DNA of 64,000 nt from Gigaspora margarita (GCA_009809945.1 WTPW01000338.1:196429-260428), one strand, 5' to 3'; shown: positions 11,244-22,747, counted from the stretch's first letter. Numbers and translations: made by a program. Notes: generated by a model not told the origin, from the sequence alone.

Positions 11244-12099
11244 GTTACACAAATTATAATGGTTTATGTATACCTTTTTTTTGTTTATTTTTTAATTTTA
11301 TTTTGTTGTAGATTTTTTTTCATAGTTGGTGCCATCATTTGGAGTTGTTATAGGCTTATGCCATTATTTGGAGACATTGTTTCTTTGCTTGGAAACATTG
11401 TATATTGGTACTTTTATTTCAAAATGTTTGTACTATATAGCAGTACAGATTTAGCAGACATTTTGTACTATTAATATAGATTTGCAAAAGTCATTGATGA
11501 TTAGGGTTAGAATAAGTGATAATATAGTTTTTTTAGGTTGTGTTAGTCAAAAAATTAACTTTGACTAATGATTTTTGTTAATAATACTTATTTTTGACAT
11601 TTTTGAAGAACTTACTAGTACTACTAGTGCTGACTCTTAGAGTTGTCATTTATTGGTATTTTCGCTTGGAGTTATTATATGTTGATATTATACTAGTCTT
11701 GGCTCGTATTTGTGAGTCCATAGATGGGTTTAATTGTAGCTAAATGGTTAAGGTGTATAAAAATTATATAGATTAGGATTAGAGTAGTGGAAGATTAGTA
11801 TAATAGCTAAAGGGTTAGAGTAATGTAAATAATATTAATTAATTTAAAAAAGCAGATTATAATAAAAAATAATTTAAAATAATTTAAAATAAATAAAATA
11901 AGTTAAATAGGTTAGGGTTAGAGTAGCATGGGATTAGTATAAGAGCTAGAAGAGTTAGGGTAATGCAGAATTAATATAAAATAATGTGGGATTAAAAAAA
12001 TAATAAAATAAAAAATTTAAAATAAATAAAATAATTTAATATAAATAATAGTTTAAAATAAAATAAAATAATAAATTAAAATAAAAAAATTGAAATAAT

Positions 12100-12372
12100 A
12101 AATCTACTTGGTTGTTCTTTTATATATGCTTTATGATGAAATGATTCAAGAATCAAATTGATACTTTTTTATATTAATTTTTGACTAAAGAAACTTGGTA
12201 GAATAACACACAATAGTATAGTTTCAAATTTTGGTTTAAATTAAGTTTAATTTAAACCAAAATTTGAAATTACACTATTTCACAAAATAATATAAAAAAG
12301 TATTGATTTAATTCTTGAATCATTTCATCATAAACTAAAATAAGCATATATAAAAGAACAGCCTAGTAGGTT
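12100..12372. repeat. 273-bp foldback
   Basis: The arms TTTTATATATGCTTTATGAT (about 12118) and the inverted match at 12330-12350 pair around a centre near 12243, where TTTGGTTTAAATTAAGTTTA is followed by its complement. Few mismatches, no gene. Confidence 0.8.
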
Positions 12373-12436
12373 TATTATTTATTTTATTTTTTGTTTTTTT
12401 TTTATTTTTTTTTAATACATTTTTTTTTATTTAGTG

Positions 12437-12836
12437 CAAGACATCTATACTTGACAATTACGTAACATGTTTCAATTTTTCAAATGGCTATAACTTCTTA
12501 TCTAAGGGGTTTTAAAAAAATATAACTAGTAACATTATAAAGATCTATCAGCTTTACATATATGCTTTCGAAATCTCATCACTGTAAGAAGTTTTAGTGT
12601 TTTGAAAATTGAAATTTTATATGTAAATTTATAAATTTATATATAAAATTTCAATTTTCAAAATGCTAAACTTCTTACAGTAATGAGATTTTGAAAAGAT
12701 ATTTGGTATATGTAAAGCTGATATAGCTTTATAAAGTTACTGGTCAGATTTGTTTAAAACCCTTAGATAAGAAGTTATAGCTATTTGAAAAATTGAAACA
12801 TGTTATGTAATTGTTGAGTATAGATGTCTTGCACCA
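12437..12836. repeat. 400-bp foldback with near-identical arms
   Basis: The left arm begins TGCAAGACATCTATACTTGA and the right arm ends TGAGTATAGATGTCTTGCA. Inside, CTATAACTTCTTATCTAAGG pairs with CCTTAGATAAGAAGTTATAG, and the centre is an AT palindrome near 12637. Predicted RNA or single-stranded DNA would form a ~190-bp hairpin. Confidence 0.85.
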
Positions 12837-13000
12837 TATTTGTTTTATTAAATTTGTTTTTTTATTTATTTTAAAATTATTTTAAAACCCATATTATTTT
12901 ACATTAATTTCATATTACTTTAATTCTTCTAGCTCTACTAATTCCATGCTATTCTAACCCTAATCTATCTAACTTATTTTATTTATTTTAAAGAATAAAT

Positions 13001-13513
13001 GCATAACTCGCACCCTGCGATGTGCTTATATATCGCACCCTAATTTGATTGGCTAAATTTGTAGATCATTATTTTTAAAAAAATAAACAAATTTTTGTAA
13101 AAACTTTTAGATTAGGGTTAGGTTAGGGTTAGGTTAGAAGGTTTATTAGGAAATTCTTAAATTTCTTTGCGCCTATATGCATAATTTTGTGCTGAACAAG
13201 TTTACTTATCGGAAGTAAAAAGGTTGTCTTAATAAAATTTAACGGTATTCACAATTTTTCATTTTTTTAACTCATTTTTTGACAATTTCTCTAAATTTTA
13301 TTAAGACAATCTTTCTAATGCGACTAAGTAAACTTGTTCAGCACTAAATTTTGCATATAGGCGCGAAAAATTTTAAAATTTCTTAGTGTAATTCTTAATA
13401 TAAAGAATTTTAACAAAAATTGTTTATTTTTTAAAAAAAAAAATGATCTGCAAATTTAACCAAACAAATTAGGGTGCGATATACAAGCACAACGCAGGGG
13501 TGCGAAGCATATT
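13001..13513. mobile_element. ~510-bp foldback element with CGCACCC-rich ends
   Basis: Left CTCGCACCCTGCGATGTGCT followed by TATATCGCACCCTAATTTG pairs with right words CAAATTAGGGTGCGATATAC and GGGTGCGAAGCAT, giving roughly 70-bp inverted ends. Inside, AGTAAACTTGTTCAGCAC occurs in both orientations. It interrupts the right arm of the 4-kb repeat. Confidence 0.8.
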
Positions 13514-13639
13514 AAACTTCTATTGTAAATTATGTATTTTATTTATTTTAAATTATATTTTATTTTTTAAATTATTTTATTTATTTTAAATTACATATTT
13601 GTTTTTGGGTTAATTGTTTTGTAACCATGGTTACAGTAA

Positions 13640-13860
13640 CTTCATCCCAATCAAGCCAATCAAATTCAAAAATCAGGTGTAATGTTACACATTTAAAAAG
13701 CCAAACCAAATGTTCATTTTGCTAAAAATTGCTTCTAAATCAAAATTTCACATATGAAACTACCTTTTGGCTTCTAATAAAAAAAAATCTCTTGCTAAAT
13801 TTTAATGAAAATATAGCCTTCTCTAACCTAAGCCTTACTCTAACTCTAAACTTAACCATA
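13640..13860 (-). repeat. Dispersed repeat family with ACACCTGATxTT core, copy
   Basis: Read on the minus strand this has the recurrent order: TTTAGCAAG-type word, a poly-T stretch, TTTCATA, a second A/T run, then TTACACCTGATTTTTGAATT and TGATTGGCTT. The same order is seen at 16790-16920, 19195-19340, 20040-20190, 27840-27970, 30560-30660 with 31850-32000, and 32770-33010. Confidence 0.65.
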
Positions 13861-14832
13861 CAGTTTTATTTTTATAGAAAATTTGTTTTGATAGTCATGC
13901 TATATCTGATCTTAGTTACGATTACTATAATCTATAGTTACAAATCAATTAATCCTTTTTTTTTATTTAACTACTTTTTTAAATTAATTAATATTATTTT
14001 ACATTAATTCTGCATTACCTTAACATTTCTAGCTATTATACTAATTCCATATTACTCTAACCTATATGACTCTTACACAAACCTTGTGCTATTCTAACCT
14101 TAACCCTTTAGCTACAATCGAACCCATCTATTACCAGGCATTTACAAAATAAGCCAAGACTAGTACAATATCAATATACAACAAATCCAAGCAAAGACAA
14201 TAACTCAAAAAAACAATACTAGTAAGTTCTTCACAATACCAAAAATAAAGTATTATAAACAAAAAGTTCATCAAAGTTAATTTTTTAACTAATACAACTG
14301 CTTACCCTAATTCTAACTATCAAAATAGCACAATGTGTTCACTGAATCTGTACTGCCATACAGTACAAACATTTTGAAATAAAAGCACCAACGTACGATG
14401 CTTTCAAGCAAAGAAAACAATATATGTCAATTTCAAGTGATAGTATAAGTATATAATGACTTCAAACAATGGCACCAACTACAACAAAAAAATAATTGTT
14501 ATAGCTGATACTGGAAATTTTAATTATTTTAATATGAAATTTTTAAAAAATTTTAGGGTCTTTTGTTAGAGGGTTTTTTTAGGGTTAGGTTAGGGTTTAG
14601 GGTTAGTTTTAATAATAAAAGAGTATAAGTAGATTTTGGTAGGACTTATTTTTTTAAATCAGCTTTTCTGATTTCCAGCTTCAGCCATTTCTAGCTTCAG
14701 GCATGAAATAATTAAAAAAAATATAAACAAAAAAAAAGCCTATCTATGTACTGTTATGATCTGTATAACCAAGAAGGGCCAATCTTTATTATAGGTTAGA
14801 TTTTTATGTGTCCCAGAAAATTATATCTATAT

Positions 14833-15044
14833 CCTATATCTGTCACAAAAAAGCAGATATTAAAGTAATAATAATCCTAAAAAAAGCAACTTTTATAGCA
14901 ATAATTCCAAAAGCAATTATTAAAAAAATCAAATAAAAATTATTAAAACAAAAAAATAAAATAAAAAAATAAAAATTGTAAATACTATATAAAAAGAATA
15001 AAAAATAAAAAAAAAACAAAAATTAAAAATAAATATTTGTATAT
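14833..15044. other. A-rich spacer
   Basis: AAATAAAAA-type low-complexity sequence with no gene or inverted ends. Confidence 0.5.
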
Positions 15045-15473
15045 CTATATAATTGGTATATATTGTCATACTTAAGTTGGCCAAATCTAAACAAATTACC
15101 AACCTTTAAAAAATAATTGCTATTTATATAAAAAATTAAATTAAACAAATAATTTTAATATTTTACAAGTATATTATTTATAGCTATAAGAATATACTTG
15201 AGTTATAAAATTTTTAGCTATGAGTTTGGCCAGATTTTTTGAAGTTGTCTACTTTAAAAAAACTTAAAGTAAACAATTTCTAAGATCTGGCCAATTATAG
15301 TTCAAAAATTTTATTAATATACTTTGTTTAAATAAATCAAATATACTTTATAGCTATAGATAATATACTTGTAAAATTTTAAAATTATTTGTTTGATTTA
15401 ATTTTTTATACAAAGCAATTATTTTTAGGAGTTTGGAGTTTATTCAAATTTGTACAACAAGTATATAAATAGA
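15045..15473. repeat. ~430-bp foldback
   Basis: AAAAATAATTGCTATTTATA (about 15110) and TATACAAAGCAATTATTTTT (about 15409) pair, as do AATAATTTTAATATTTTACA and TGTAAAATTTTAAAATTATT. The centre is near 15260. Non-coding. Confidence 0.75.
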
Positions 15474-15583
15474 AATTATAATTATTAAAATCTAAATAAT
15501 CATTATATTAGTGTATAACAGATAATGATTATAATTATTACATTAATGCACAGAAATTAATCATTAAGAATCTTAAAAATTGG

Positions 15584-15912
15584 CATAGATGATGCTGAAA
15601 TTGGATAATACTAAAATATATGTGATTATATAATGACTTTTGCATAATCAAATCTGAGATGGCTTACTAATTATTATAGAACTCTACTAACTTAATCTAA
15701 AAAATTTTAATATTAGTATTAGTATTTGAGTTTGGTTGTAACAGATTTTTTAATTATTCTAGTAGGTTTAGATATAATATATATAAAATCAAACAAAAAT
15801 ATAATCAAACCATAAATCTAACACCAATAGTAGCTAAAACATACCTCAAATTTGTTTATTTAAATGATCATGTGATCATGTGAATTTTAGTATTATCTAA
15901 TTTCAGCATCAT
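15584..15912. mobile_element. Foldback MITE with GATGATGCTGAAAT ends, copy 1
   Basis: Left AGATGATGCTGAAATTGGAT then AATACTAAAATATATGTGAT is mirrored by right ATGTGAATTTTAGTATTATC then AATTTCAGCATCATCT. The interior is non-coding. A second member is at 26438-26921. Confidence 0.8.
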
Positions 15913-16358
15913 CTCTGACAATAATTATAATGATCATAACATCAATGCACTAAATTATATTATTAAGAATCTTAATAATTATGCACGTTTGTGCACAAAA
16001 ATTATATTAGATATAGAACATGTTCTTTTAATTGCTGTCTATAATAAAAATAATAATAAAAATATATATATTTCTATAAATATTGATTAAAAGATTCTTT
16101 TAAACTTTATTTATTATCTTAAAATTAAATTTTACAGTTATATAAAACAAGAAAAGAAGAAAAATTGAGTAAAAACCAAGTCAAAATTTGTCAATTTTGT
16201 ACAATTTCAAAATGTAACTTTGTTAAAAACAAATATTTACTAATTTTAAAACAGAAATTATATCAAAGTAAGTCAGTGGAAAAGTGATAAATTATTTTTA
16301 GTAAAATTTTTTGAACTTTAAATTAAAATATTTTAACAATTATTTAACAATTATTATA

Positions 16359-16959
16359 AAATGCACTTATGGTGTTTTACCACCATAGGTAAATTAGATT
16401 TGCAAATCTGTGTAACAAAAACAACAAAAATAAATTTTTATAAAACAAAAATAAAATTTTAATTACTTTAGGTTTAGGGTAAGGCCTGGGATTTTATCGG
16501 GCATTAGTATTAGGGTTCCGCAATTCGATTTGATTCGATTTGATTCGATCAAATATTCGATTTCAAATCAAATTCAAATACAGAAATTTCAAATCAAATC
16601 AAATTCAAATTGACAAAATATTCGATTCGATTCGAAAATATTTAATAAAAATTACAAATATATTTGATTTGATTTGATTTGATCAAATCAAATTCAAATC
16701 AAGAGCTTATTCAATTCGAGCAAATTCAAATATGCCTAATATTCGATTCGATTCAACTTTGAGGAACCCTAATTAGTATATACAAAATTTAGCAAAGAAT
16801 TTTTTTATTAGTGCCCCGAAGTTGGTTTCATAAGCAAAATTTTTGTTTTTTAAAAAAAATAAACAAAAAACAAAATTTCATATTACACCTGATCTTAAAT
16901 TTTGATTGGCTATTCTAGTAGGTTTGTATAACATGGTGTAAAACACCATAGGTGCATTT
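16359..16959. mobile_element. MITE with AAATGCAC ends and TA duplication
   Basis: Left AAATGCACTTATGGTGTTTT and right, read inverted, AAATGCACCTATGGTGTTTT form a ~27-bp TIR, with TA at both edges (16357-16358, 16960-16961). A hAT MITE (16511-16771) sits inside, so the element proper is about 330 bp. It carries the ACACCTGATCTT core repeat. Confidence 0.85.
16503..16779. mobile_element. hAT-type MITE (TAGGGTTCC family), copy 1
   Basis: The element 16511-16771 (261 bp) starts TAGGGTTCC and ends GGAACCCTA. It is flanked by a perfect 8-bp duplication ATTAGTAT (16503-16510, 16772-16779). The interior is a self-complementary lattice of CAAATCAAATTC and GATTTGATTTGA words. Confidence 0.95.
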
Positions 16960-17003
16960 TAGTAAAACTCTTATTTAATCAAATTTACAAAATATTTTTT
17001 ATT

Positions 17004-18008
17004 TTAACAGTCAAGGGACATGTCCAACTGAGTGCAATTACTTATAGATTAAATGAGTTAACTCACCCAATTTTATATGTAAAATTATGCAAAAAAATTA
17101 TTTAAATTGAATTTATTTAAAAGTATACATATAAAAGTCTCTTTAAATTTTAAATATATATTCTTTGGNATTTAATACTCTTTTGTTTAAAGTTTTAGTT
17201 CTTAATTTGAAGTAGGGGGATGAAAATCTTCCACTAAAGTTGACCAATTCTTTACTATGTTCTTTAAGTCAAATGAGTGACTCACCCTATACAATAATAT
17301 GATTGGTTAAAACAATTCTTAAAAAATATGTAAGATGATATTAAGTAAAGGCTTCTTGTGCCCTAATTGAAAGTTGAAGAGGAGGTTCTCCTGATTCTAA
17401 TAGTAGTTAAATCATCAAAATCGGCCTGGTGGAACCCAAGATACTTGGGGTCAAAGAAGAGAACATAAGAATCTGCAAATTCACTATTACACAAAGTAAT
17501 ATACTTTGTGTAACATTGAATTTGCAGATCCTTATATTCTCTTCTTTGACCCCAAGTATCTTGGGTTCTACTAGGCCGATTTTGATGATTTAACTACCAT
17601 TAGAATCAGGAGAACCTTCTCTTCAACTTTCAATTAGAGCACAAGAAGCCTTTACTTAATATCATCTTACATATTTTAAAGAATTGTTTTAACCAATCAT
17701 ATTATTGTATAGGGTGAGTCACTCATTTGACTTAAAGAACATAGTAAAGAATTGGTCAACTTTAGTGGAAGATTTTCATCCCCCTACTTCAAATTAAGAA
17801 CTAAAACTTTAAACAAAAGAGTATTAAATGCCAAAGAATATATATTTAAAATTTAAAGAGACTTTTATATGTATGNTTTTAANTAAATTCAATTTAAATG
17901 ATTTTTTTGCATAATTTTACATATAAAATTGGGTGAGTCAACTCATTTGATTTATAAGTAACTACATTCTAAGCCATTATATATGGACATATCCCTTGAC
18001 TGTTAAGA
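17004..18008. repeat. 1-kb near-perfect palindrome with 3-nt loop
   Basis: The left arm starts TTTTAACAGTCAAGGGACAT and the right arm ends ATGGACATATCCCTTGACTG. The centre near 17500 reads TTACACAAAGTA-ATA-TACTTTGTGTAA. Arms of about 490 bp match throughout with scattered substitutions and small indels (for example GGAGGTTCTCCTG versus CAGGAGAACCTTC). The arm differences argue against a simple read artefact. Ambiguous bases at 17169, 17875 and 17883 show that assembly struggled here. No coding frame. Confidence 0.9.
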
Positions 18009-18344
18009 TTTTTAACTTTAAATCAAAAAAAAATTTTACTTAAAAAAATTTGTTTCTTTTCTACTAACTCATTTTTATATTTAAAATTATACTCTAAACA
18101 ACTTTACTTAGTAACAAAATATAGATTATCTTGACAAAAAAAATAAGTTGCTATATACTAAAGCTAAAATTTTTGTTTTGTAATATAGTAGAATTCATCT
18201 AAAGCCAACATATTTTATATATAGGCGCCATTTTTTAGCTGCAATGTAACCTAATTATCCAATAAAAATGCAGAAAAACTTAATACAATTGCAAAATTAA
18301 TTAATAACATTTAAATTTTTGTTAATAAATTCAAATTTTGTTGT

Positions 18345-18974
18345 CCTGCGGGTCGATAGCGTAGTGGTTGCGCTCCCAGGACATTAACCGTTTCAATAGA
18401 AGGTTGCCAGTTCAAGTCCTATGAATGGCAAAAATTAACTACACATGATCATGTGAAGGACGACTTGAATTAGGATGCTAGGACCATATTTGGACGGTTC
18501 AGCCACATTTCATAACAGTCCGGCCCATTGACGATAGGACTTTTGGAGTTTTAGCCGTAGTCGGTTAGGGCTCCATGTGGGAGTTGAAGATGTCAGTGCT
18601 ACTTCTTACGTATAAGCGGCGAAGCAAGAACTGGGCTAGATGGATATAGGTAAAACTGAAACACCGCAGGAAACAGGGACCTGGGACATCATTTGACGGA
18701 TGCACCCCATCCGGACTTGGACCTGCTAGGGCTGGCTGTGTGATCTGGCAATCAAAATATGCTTTAAAAGGAACACTTATGGTGTTACAATTTGTTGGGT
18801 TGGATGGTTAGTGGTAGTGGTTTAAGGAATATGCCCTTACCAAGAGTTGGTTCAGATACGGCCTGACTACAAGTGGAAGCCTCGGTGACTGCGCCCTATT
18901 AACGTAAAAACATTTGGTCTGACAGTTGGTGGTTGTAAAATCGCTGGGAGTAAGAACAAAGGGGAAAAAAAAAA
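18345..18974 (+). mobile_element. tRNA-derived SINE, copy 2, with A-tail
   Basis: The head CCTGCGGGTCGATAGCGTAG contains an exact A box TAGCGTAGTGG. A B box (AGTTCAAGTCC, about 18410-18420) lies about 50 bp on. The body is markedly GC-richer than the flanks and ends in an A-tract (18965-18974), as expected for a retroposed SINE. A second tRNA-like block (GGTTAGTGGTAGTGGTTTAA, then GAGTTGGTTCAGATAC) lies at about 18803-18860, so the unit may be dimeric or two adjacent SINEs. Confidence 0.8.
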
Positions 18975-19043
18975 CAAATTTTGTTATGTTTCTTTATATA
19001 TAAACGCCAAAATTTTTGAATCATATATAAATTTAAATGACAA

Positions 19044-19378
19044 TTATCATTTATCACCATGGCGATGACATCGCCACCCCCTGATCGACCAATAATTTTG
19101 TTTGTTTTGATTTTACATTAATCAAAACAAAACAAATAGTGGCGGGTTGTGATTAGGGTTAGGGTTTGGTAACTACGATAGTAGAAGGCCCTCTAAACCA
19201 AAATTTCACAAGGAATTTTTTTTGCTAAGAAATAAGTGTAGTTTCATAGTCAAAATTTTAAGTTAGAAGCGATTTTTTAAAAAAAAGTTGTTTCGCTTCG
19301 ATTTCACATTACACCTGATCCTGCATCCCAATTGGTCGATCAGGAGTGGCAATGCATCGCTATGGTAATGAATGATAA
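19044..19378. mobile_element. 335-bp MITE with long TIR and ACACCTGATCC core
   Basis: Left TTATCATTTATCACCATGGC, followed by GATGACATCGCCA and CTGATCGACCAAT, is mirrored on the right by ATTGGTCGATCAG, TGGCAATGCATCGC and TATGGTAATGAATGATAA. The TIR exceeds 40 bp. It contains TTAGGGTTAGGG and the recurring TTACACCTGATCCTG word. Confidence 0.85.
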
Positions 19379-19554
19379 CTCTCAATTTAAATTAATATAA
19401 TGGTTTAAAAATAAAAGATGTTTAAAAAATTTATTGATAGTTTAATAAATTAAACAATAAGTTATTAAATTATCAAAAAATTTTTTAAATATCTTTGGTT
19501 TTTAAAGAGCTATAACAATTTAAAAATTTTTGTAATTAAAAAGTAATGGCTTTA

Positions 19555-19990
19555 GATGAATTCCACTGTATAATTATTTTTTTTGTTAAAATAACCTGCT
19601 TTGAACTTTAAATAAACTTGTTTAGCATTTAATTTTACTTGTATTAAAGTCAAAATACAGTTTTAGTACAGTTTTTTAAACCTTTTACTAAGTGAAAAAT
19701 AGTATTAATTAAAAAAATTTTTTTAAAAAAAAATTTTAGAAAAAATATTTTGTTCTAATTTTAATTCTATTTTTACTTAGTAAAAGGTTTGAGAAACTGT
19801 GATTTGATCTTGATACAAATAAAATTATATGCTAAACAAGTTTATTTAAAAGCCCAAAGAGTTATCTTGACAAAAAAGTGGGTTATATTACAAAACAGAA
19901 AATTTTAATTTTAGTATATAACTAACTTATTTTTTGTCAAAATAATCTATATTTTGCTACTAAGTAAAATTGTTCAAAGAATTATATATA
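19555..19990. repeat. Foldback built of AT-rich modules
   Basis: TTTAATAAACTTGTTTAGC-like and AAACCTTTTACTAAGTGAAA words recur inverted (GCTAAACAAGTTTATTT, TTTTTACTTAGTAAAAGGTT) around a centre near 19730. The flanking word GGCTTTAGATGAATTCCACT also pairs with AGAATTCATCTAAAGCC near 18190, so this is part of a larger 18.1-20.0 kb inverted arrangement. Confidence 0.65.
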
Positions 19991-20260
19991 GGTTAAGTTT
20001 AATGCTCACTAGTAGTAAATTTTATCAATTCAAATAGAATTAAAGATCAGGTGTAATATGCAAAACAATTTTGTGTAACAAAAATAAGCATTTTTTAAAA
20101 AATTGCTTCTAACTAAAAATTTTGTCTATGATACTTTTTTTTATACAAAAAAAAAATTTCTTGCTAAATTTTACTATATATAAAGCTCTATTCTAATCTC
20201 TAACCTTTACCCTTATCCTAATATTAAGGACATTTAATTTTTATTTGTTTTTGCTATATA

Positions 20261-20816
20261 TACCGTATGTGTCCAAAAATAAGCTACCTTTTTGGACGAT
20301 TTTGGACACAAAAAATCTGGGAGTAGCTTATTTTCGGATAAAATTGATTTTTGGTCAATCCCCAATAGTTGTTATATAGTAAAATCTAAATTCTACTATG
20401 TAAATCTGTTATTAGCACTTAAGTAAGCACATTTGGAAGACTAAACTACATCTATTCTGAAATTTTCATCAGAATTGGAGTACTTTTTATTATTTGACTT
20501 TTAATTTTTACGTTCAACGAATATATTTTGCTAATAAAATTTTAATCTCTTCATTGAAAGTAAAAATTAAAATCCAATTAATAAAAAGTTCTTCAATTTC
20601 GTTAAAACTTTCAGAGTATATATATTTTGAGATTCTGAATAAGTTTACTTAAGTGACATTAATCAATTTACTTAGTAAAATTTGGACTTTACTATGTAGC
20701 AACTTTTGTAGATTGTGGGATAGCTTATTTTCGGGTCAAAGACATTTTTACGTTTCTTGACCAAAAGGGGGGGTAGCTTATTTTTGGAGGTAGCTTATTT
20801 TTGGCAATATGCAGTA
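20261..20816. mobile_element. MITE with CCAAAAATAAGCTACC ends, copy 1
   Basis: Left TACCGTATGTGTCCAAAAAT continues to AAGCTACC. Right, read inverted, is TACTGCATATTGCCAAAAAT then AAGCTACC. The interior is an inverted repeat containing TTATTATTTGACTTTTAATT and CTTAAGTAA words. It is about 555 bp and non-coding. The related copy is inside 30661-31847. Confidence 0.8.
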
Positions 20817-21259
20817 ATTATGTAAGATAATTACTAGTGAATTTCACCACTAGTGAATGTTAAATTAATTCTTATATATATAATTTTTGTTTTAAAATTA
20901 GTAAATATTTATTTTTGACAAAGTTATATTTTGAAATTGTGCAAAATTAACAAAATTTTAACTGGATTTTTAAGCTCAATTTTTTTTTTTGTTTTATATA
21001 ATTATAAAATTTAATTTTTAGTTAATTAATTAAGCTATAAAAAAGGTTTAGTTTAAAGTTTATAATAATTTCATATATTTTTAGAATGTTGATAAATATT
21101 GCAAGTTGCTATATTATAGTTTAATATGATTGACCAATTAGATTACAGAATCTTATATAACAAAAATGGACAAAATTAAGAAAAATTACAAAAAAAATTA
21201 AAAAAAATATCTTGAAATTTCATTATATAAACTAGTATATATATATCCTTAACTCTAAC
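20817..21259. other. AT-rich spacer
   Basis: No gene. It holds a TCACTAGTG palindrome near 20840 and a TTTTTGTTTTAAAATTAGTA stretch that also occurs inverted near 16230. Confidence 0.45.
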
Positions 21260-21590
21260 CTTAATACTAGGGTTCCTCAAATTCAAATCAATCAAAATAT
21301 TGGGTCAATTTGAATTTGATCAAATCAAATTGACTCTGATTTGAATTTGATTTGATTCAAATATTTGGATTTGAATTTGATTTGATTTAAATATTTGGAT
21401 TTGAATTTGATTTGAATTTGGATTTTTAATAGTAATTTTCAAATCAAATTAAATATTTGTTAAATCAATCAAATTTGATCAGATTTGAATTTGATCAAAT
21501 CAAATCTAGTCAAATTTGAATTTGAATTTGATCTAATATTTGATTCAAATATTTGAAGTTCAAATCAAATTGCAGAACCCTACTTAATAC
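21260..21590. mobile_element. hAT-type MITE (TAGGGTTCC family), copy 2
   Basis: The element 21268-21582 (315 bp) begins TAGGGTTCCTC and ends AGAACCCTA. It is flanked by a perfect 8-bp duplication CTTAATAC (21260-21267, 21583-21590). The interior repeats TTTGAATTTGATTTG on both strands and is expanded relative to copies 1 and 3. Confidence 0.93.
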
Positions 21591-22422
21591 TAGTTCGAGC
21601 CATAACCTTAACTAATAATAATTTTTTTAAAAAAAATATTTACCTGCAATATTACAACTTGTTAAATTTAATAAAATCCTATTTTTATTATAATTTTTAT
21701 TATAGACAATATTTGGACCTTTTTTATAAGAACATGTCCTATGACTAATATTATTTAGAATCTTAATAATTGTGTATATTAGTACAAAATTAATAATTAA
21801 GTCACCTTTCTCTAATCCAGCCCTCTATATACCAAACTCTTAATAATTTGAACTAAAACATTCAGAGCAAATATTATTATATATATTTTCTCTGGATATA
21901 TCAAATTAATATAATAAATTTGCTATTATAGATCTGAATACAAATTAATCAGCATATATAATTTTTTAATTAAATAAATTTATTTTGTATTACAAATAAA
22001 GTTTATTTTATATATTTAATTAAAACTAGTGCTCTAATCTGGATCAGATAATAGTGATCCAATGGGTTAGATATTTAACTTGAGTTATAATCCGGATCAG
22101 ATAATAGTAACCTGACAGGTCAGATATTTAATCTGAGTCATGATTCAGATCATATAGACTAATAATGCTATCTAAAATACTTTGAGCTAATGACTAAAAC
22201 TGAAACTCTGACACCCTACCTAAAACTAAAACCTGAAAGTTTGAAACTATACAGAAATTCTAAAACTTTTCTAAAACTAAATTTATATGTAGAGCATAAG
22301 AAAATTTGTCTTATGCTTTGTTTAGCATAAACAAACTAGTGTAATGACCCTTCAGACAATCATTTTTCTAATACTATTTACTTTTAGCTGATTTTAAAAA
22401 TTTGTAGAATACTTGACAAATT
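21591..22422. other. Intergenic, degraded repeats only
   Basis: No gene. About 22030-22150 contains two copies of ATCxGGATCAGATAATAGT followed by a CAGATATTTAA-type word, related to the GATCCAGATC repeat seen at 27.7, 51.7 and 59.2 kb. Confidence 0.5.
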
Positions 22423-22597
22423 TACAGAGGGTCACCAAAATTCTGGATTGGATGCATCAGATCTAGGTTAGCATTTAGCCCAAGTTATTAGCAGATTTGA
22501 ATGGATATGATTTATTAGTAAAAATTTTTATACAAAATTGATCAATCTCTGATGCATACCAAAGTATTCCGGCCCAGAATTTTGGGGACCCCTTGTA
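22423..22597. mobile_element. MITE with GGGTCCCCAAAATTC ends, copy 1
   Basis: Left TACAGAGGGTCACCAAAATT and right, read inverted, TACAAGGGGTCCCCAAAATT form the TIR, extending into CTGG. The 175-bp interior shares GCATTTAGCCC and GATATGATTTATTAGTAAAA with two other copies at 37.2 and 58.9 kb. Confidence 0.85.
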
Positions 22598-22747
22598 TAA
22601 AATACCTTGTATAATGTAAATTTTTGGTAGCCTGCATACACCCAGTCACGGGTATATAAACAATAATTATCATTGCTGTATTAAGTGATTATTGATTTTT
22701 TTTTTATATTTGACTACTTAGTTACTATTCACGTTTAATGCTATTGG

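Larger units (their letters stand above)
10830..14832. repeat. 4-kb composite inverted repeat, interrupted
   Basis: Left-arm words reappear inverted on the right at matching order. GATTTTCTGGGTCACATAAA (10841) pairs with TTTATGTGTCCCAGAAAA near 14803-14820. TTGGTGCCATCATTTGGAG (11325) pairs near 14470. TTATTTCAAAATGTTTGTAC (11415) pairs near 14366-14385. TAGATGGGTTTAATTGTAGC (11721) pairs near 14108. AATAAAATAAGTTAAATAGG (11890) pairs near 12950-12980. The centre lies near 12.45 kb. The arms are diverged and broken by later insertions listed separately. No coding frame spans it, so it is a giant foldback or an old inverted duplication. Confidence 0.8.
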
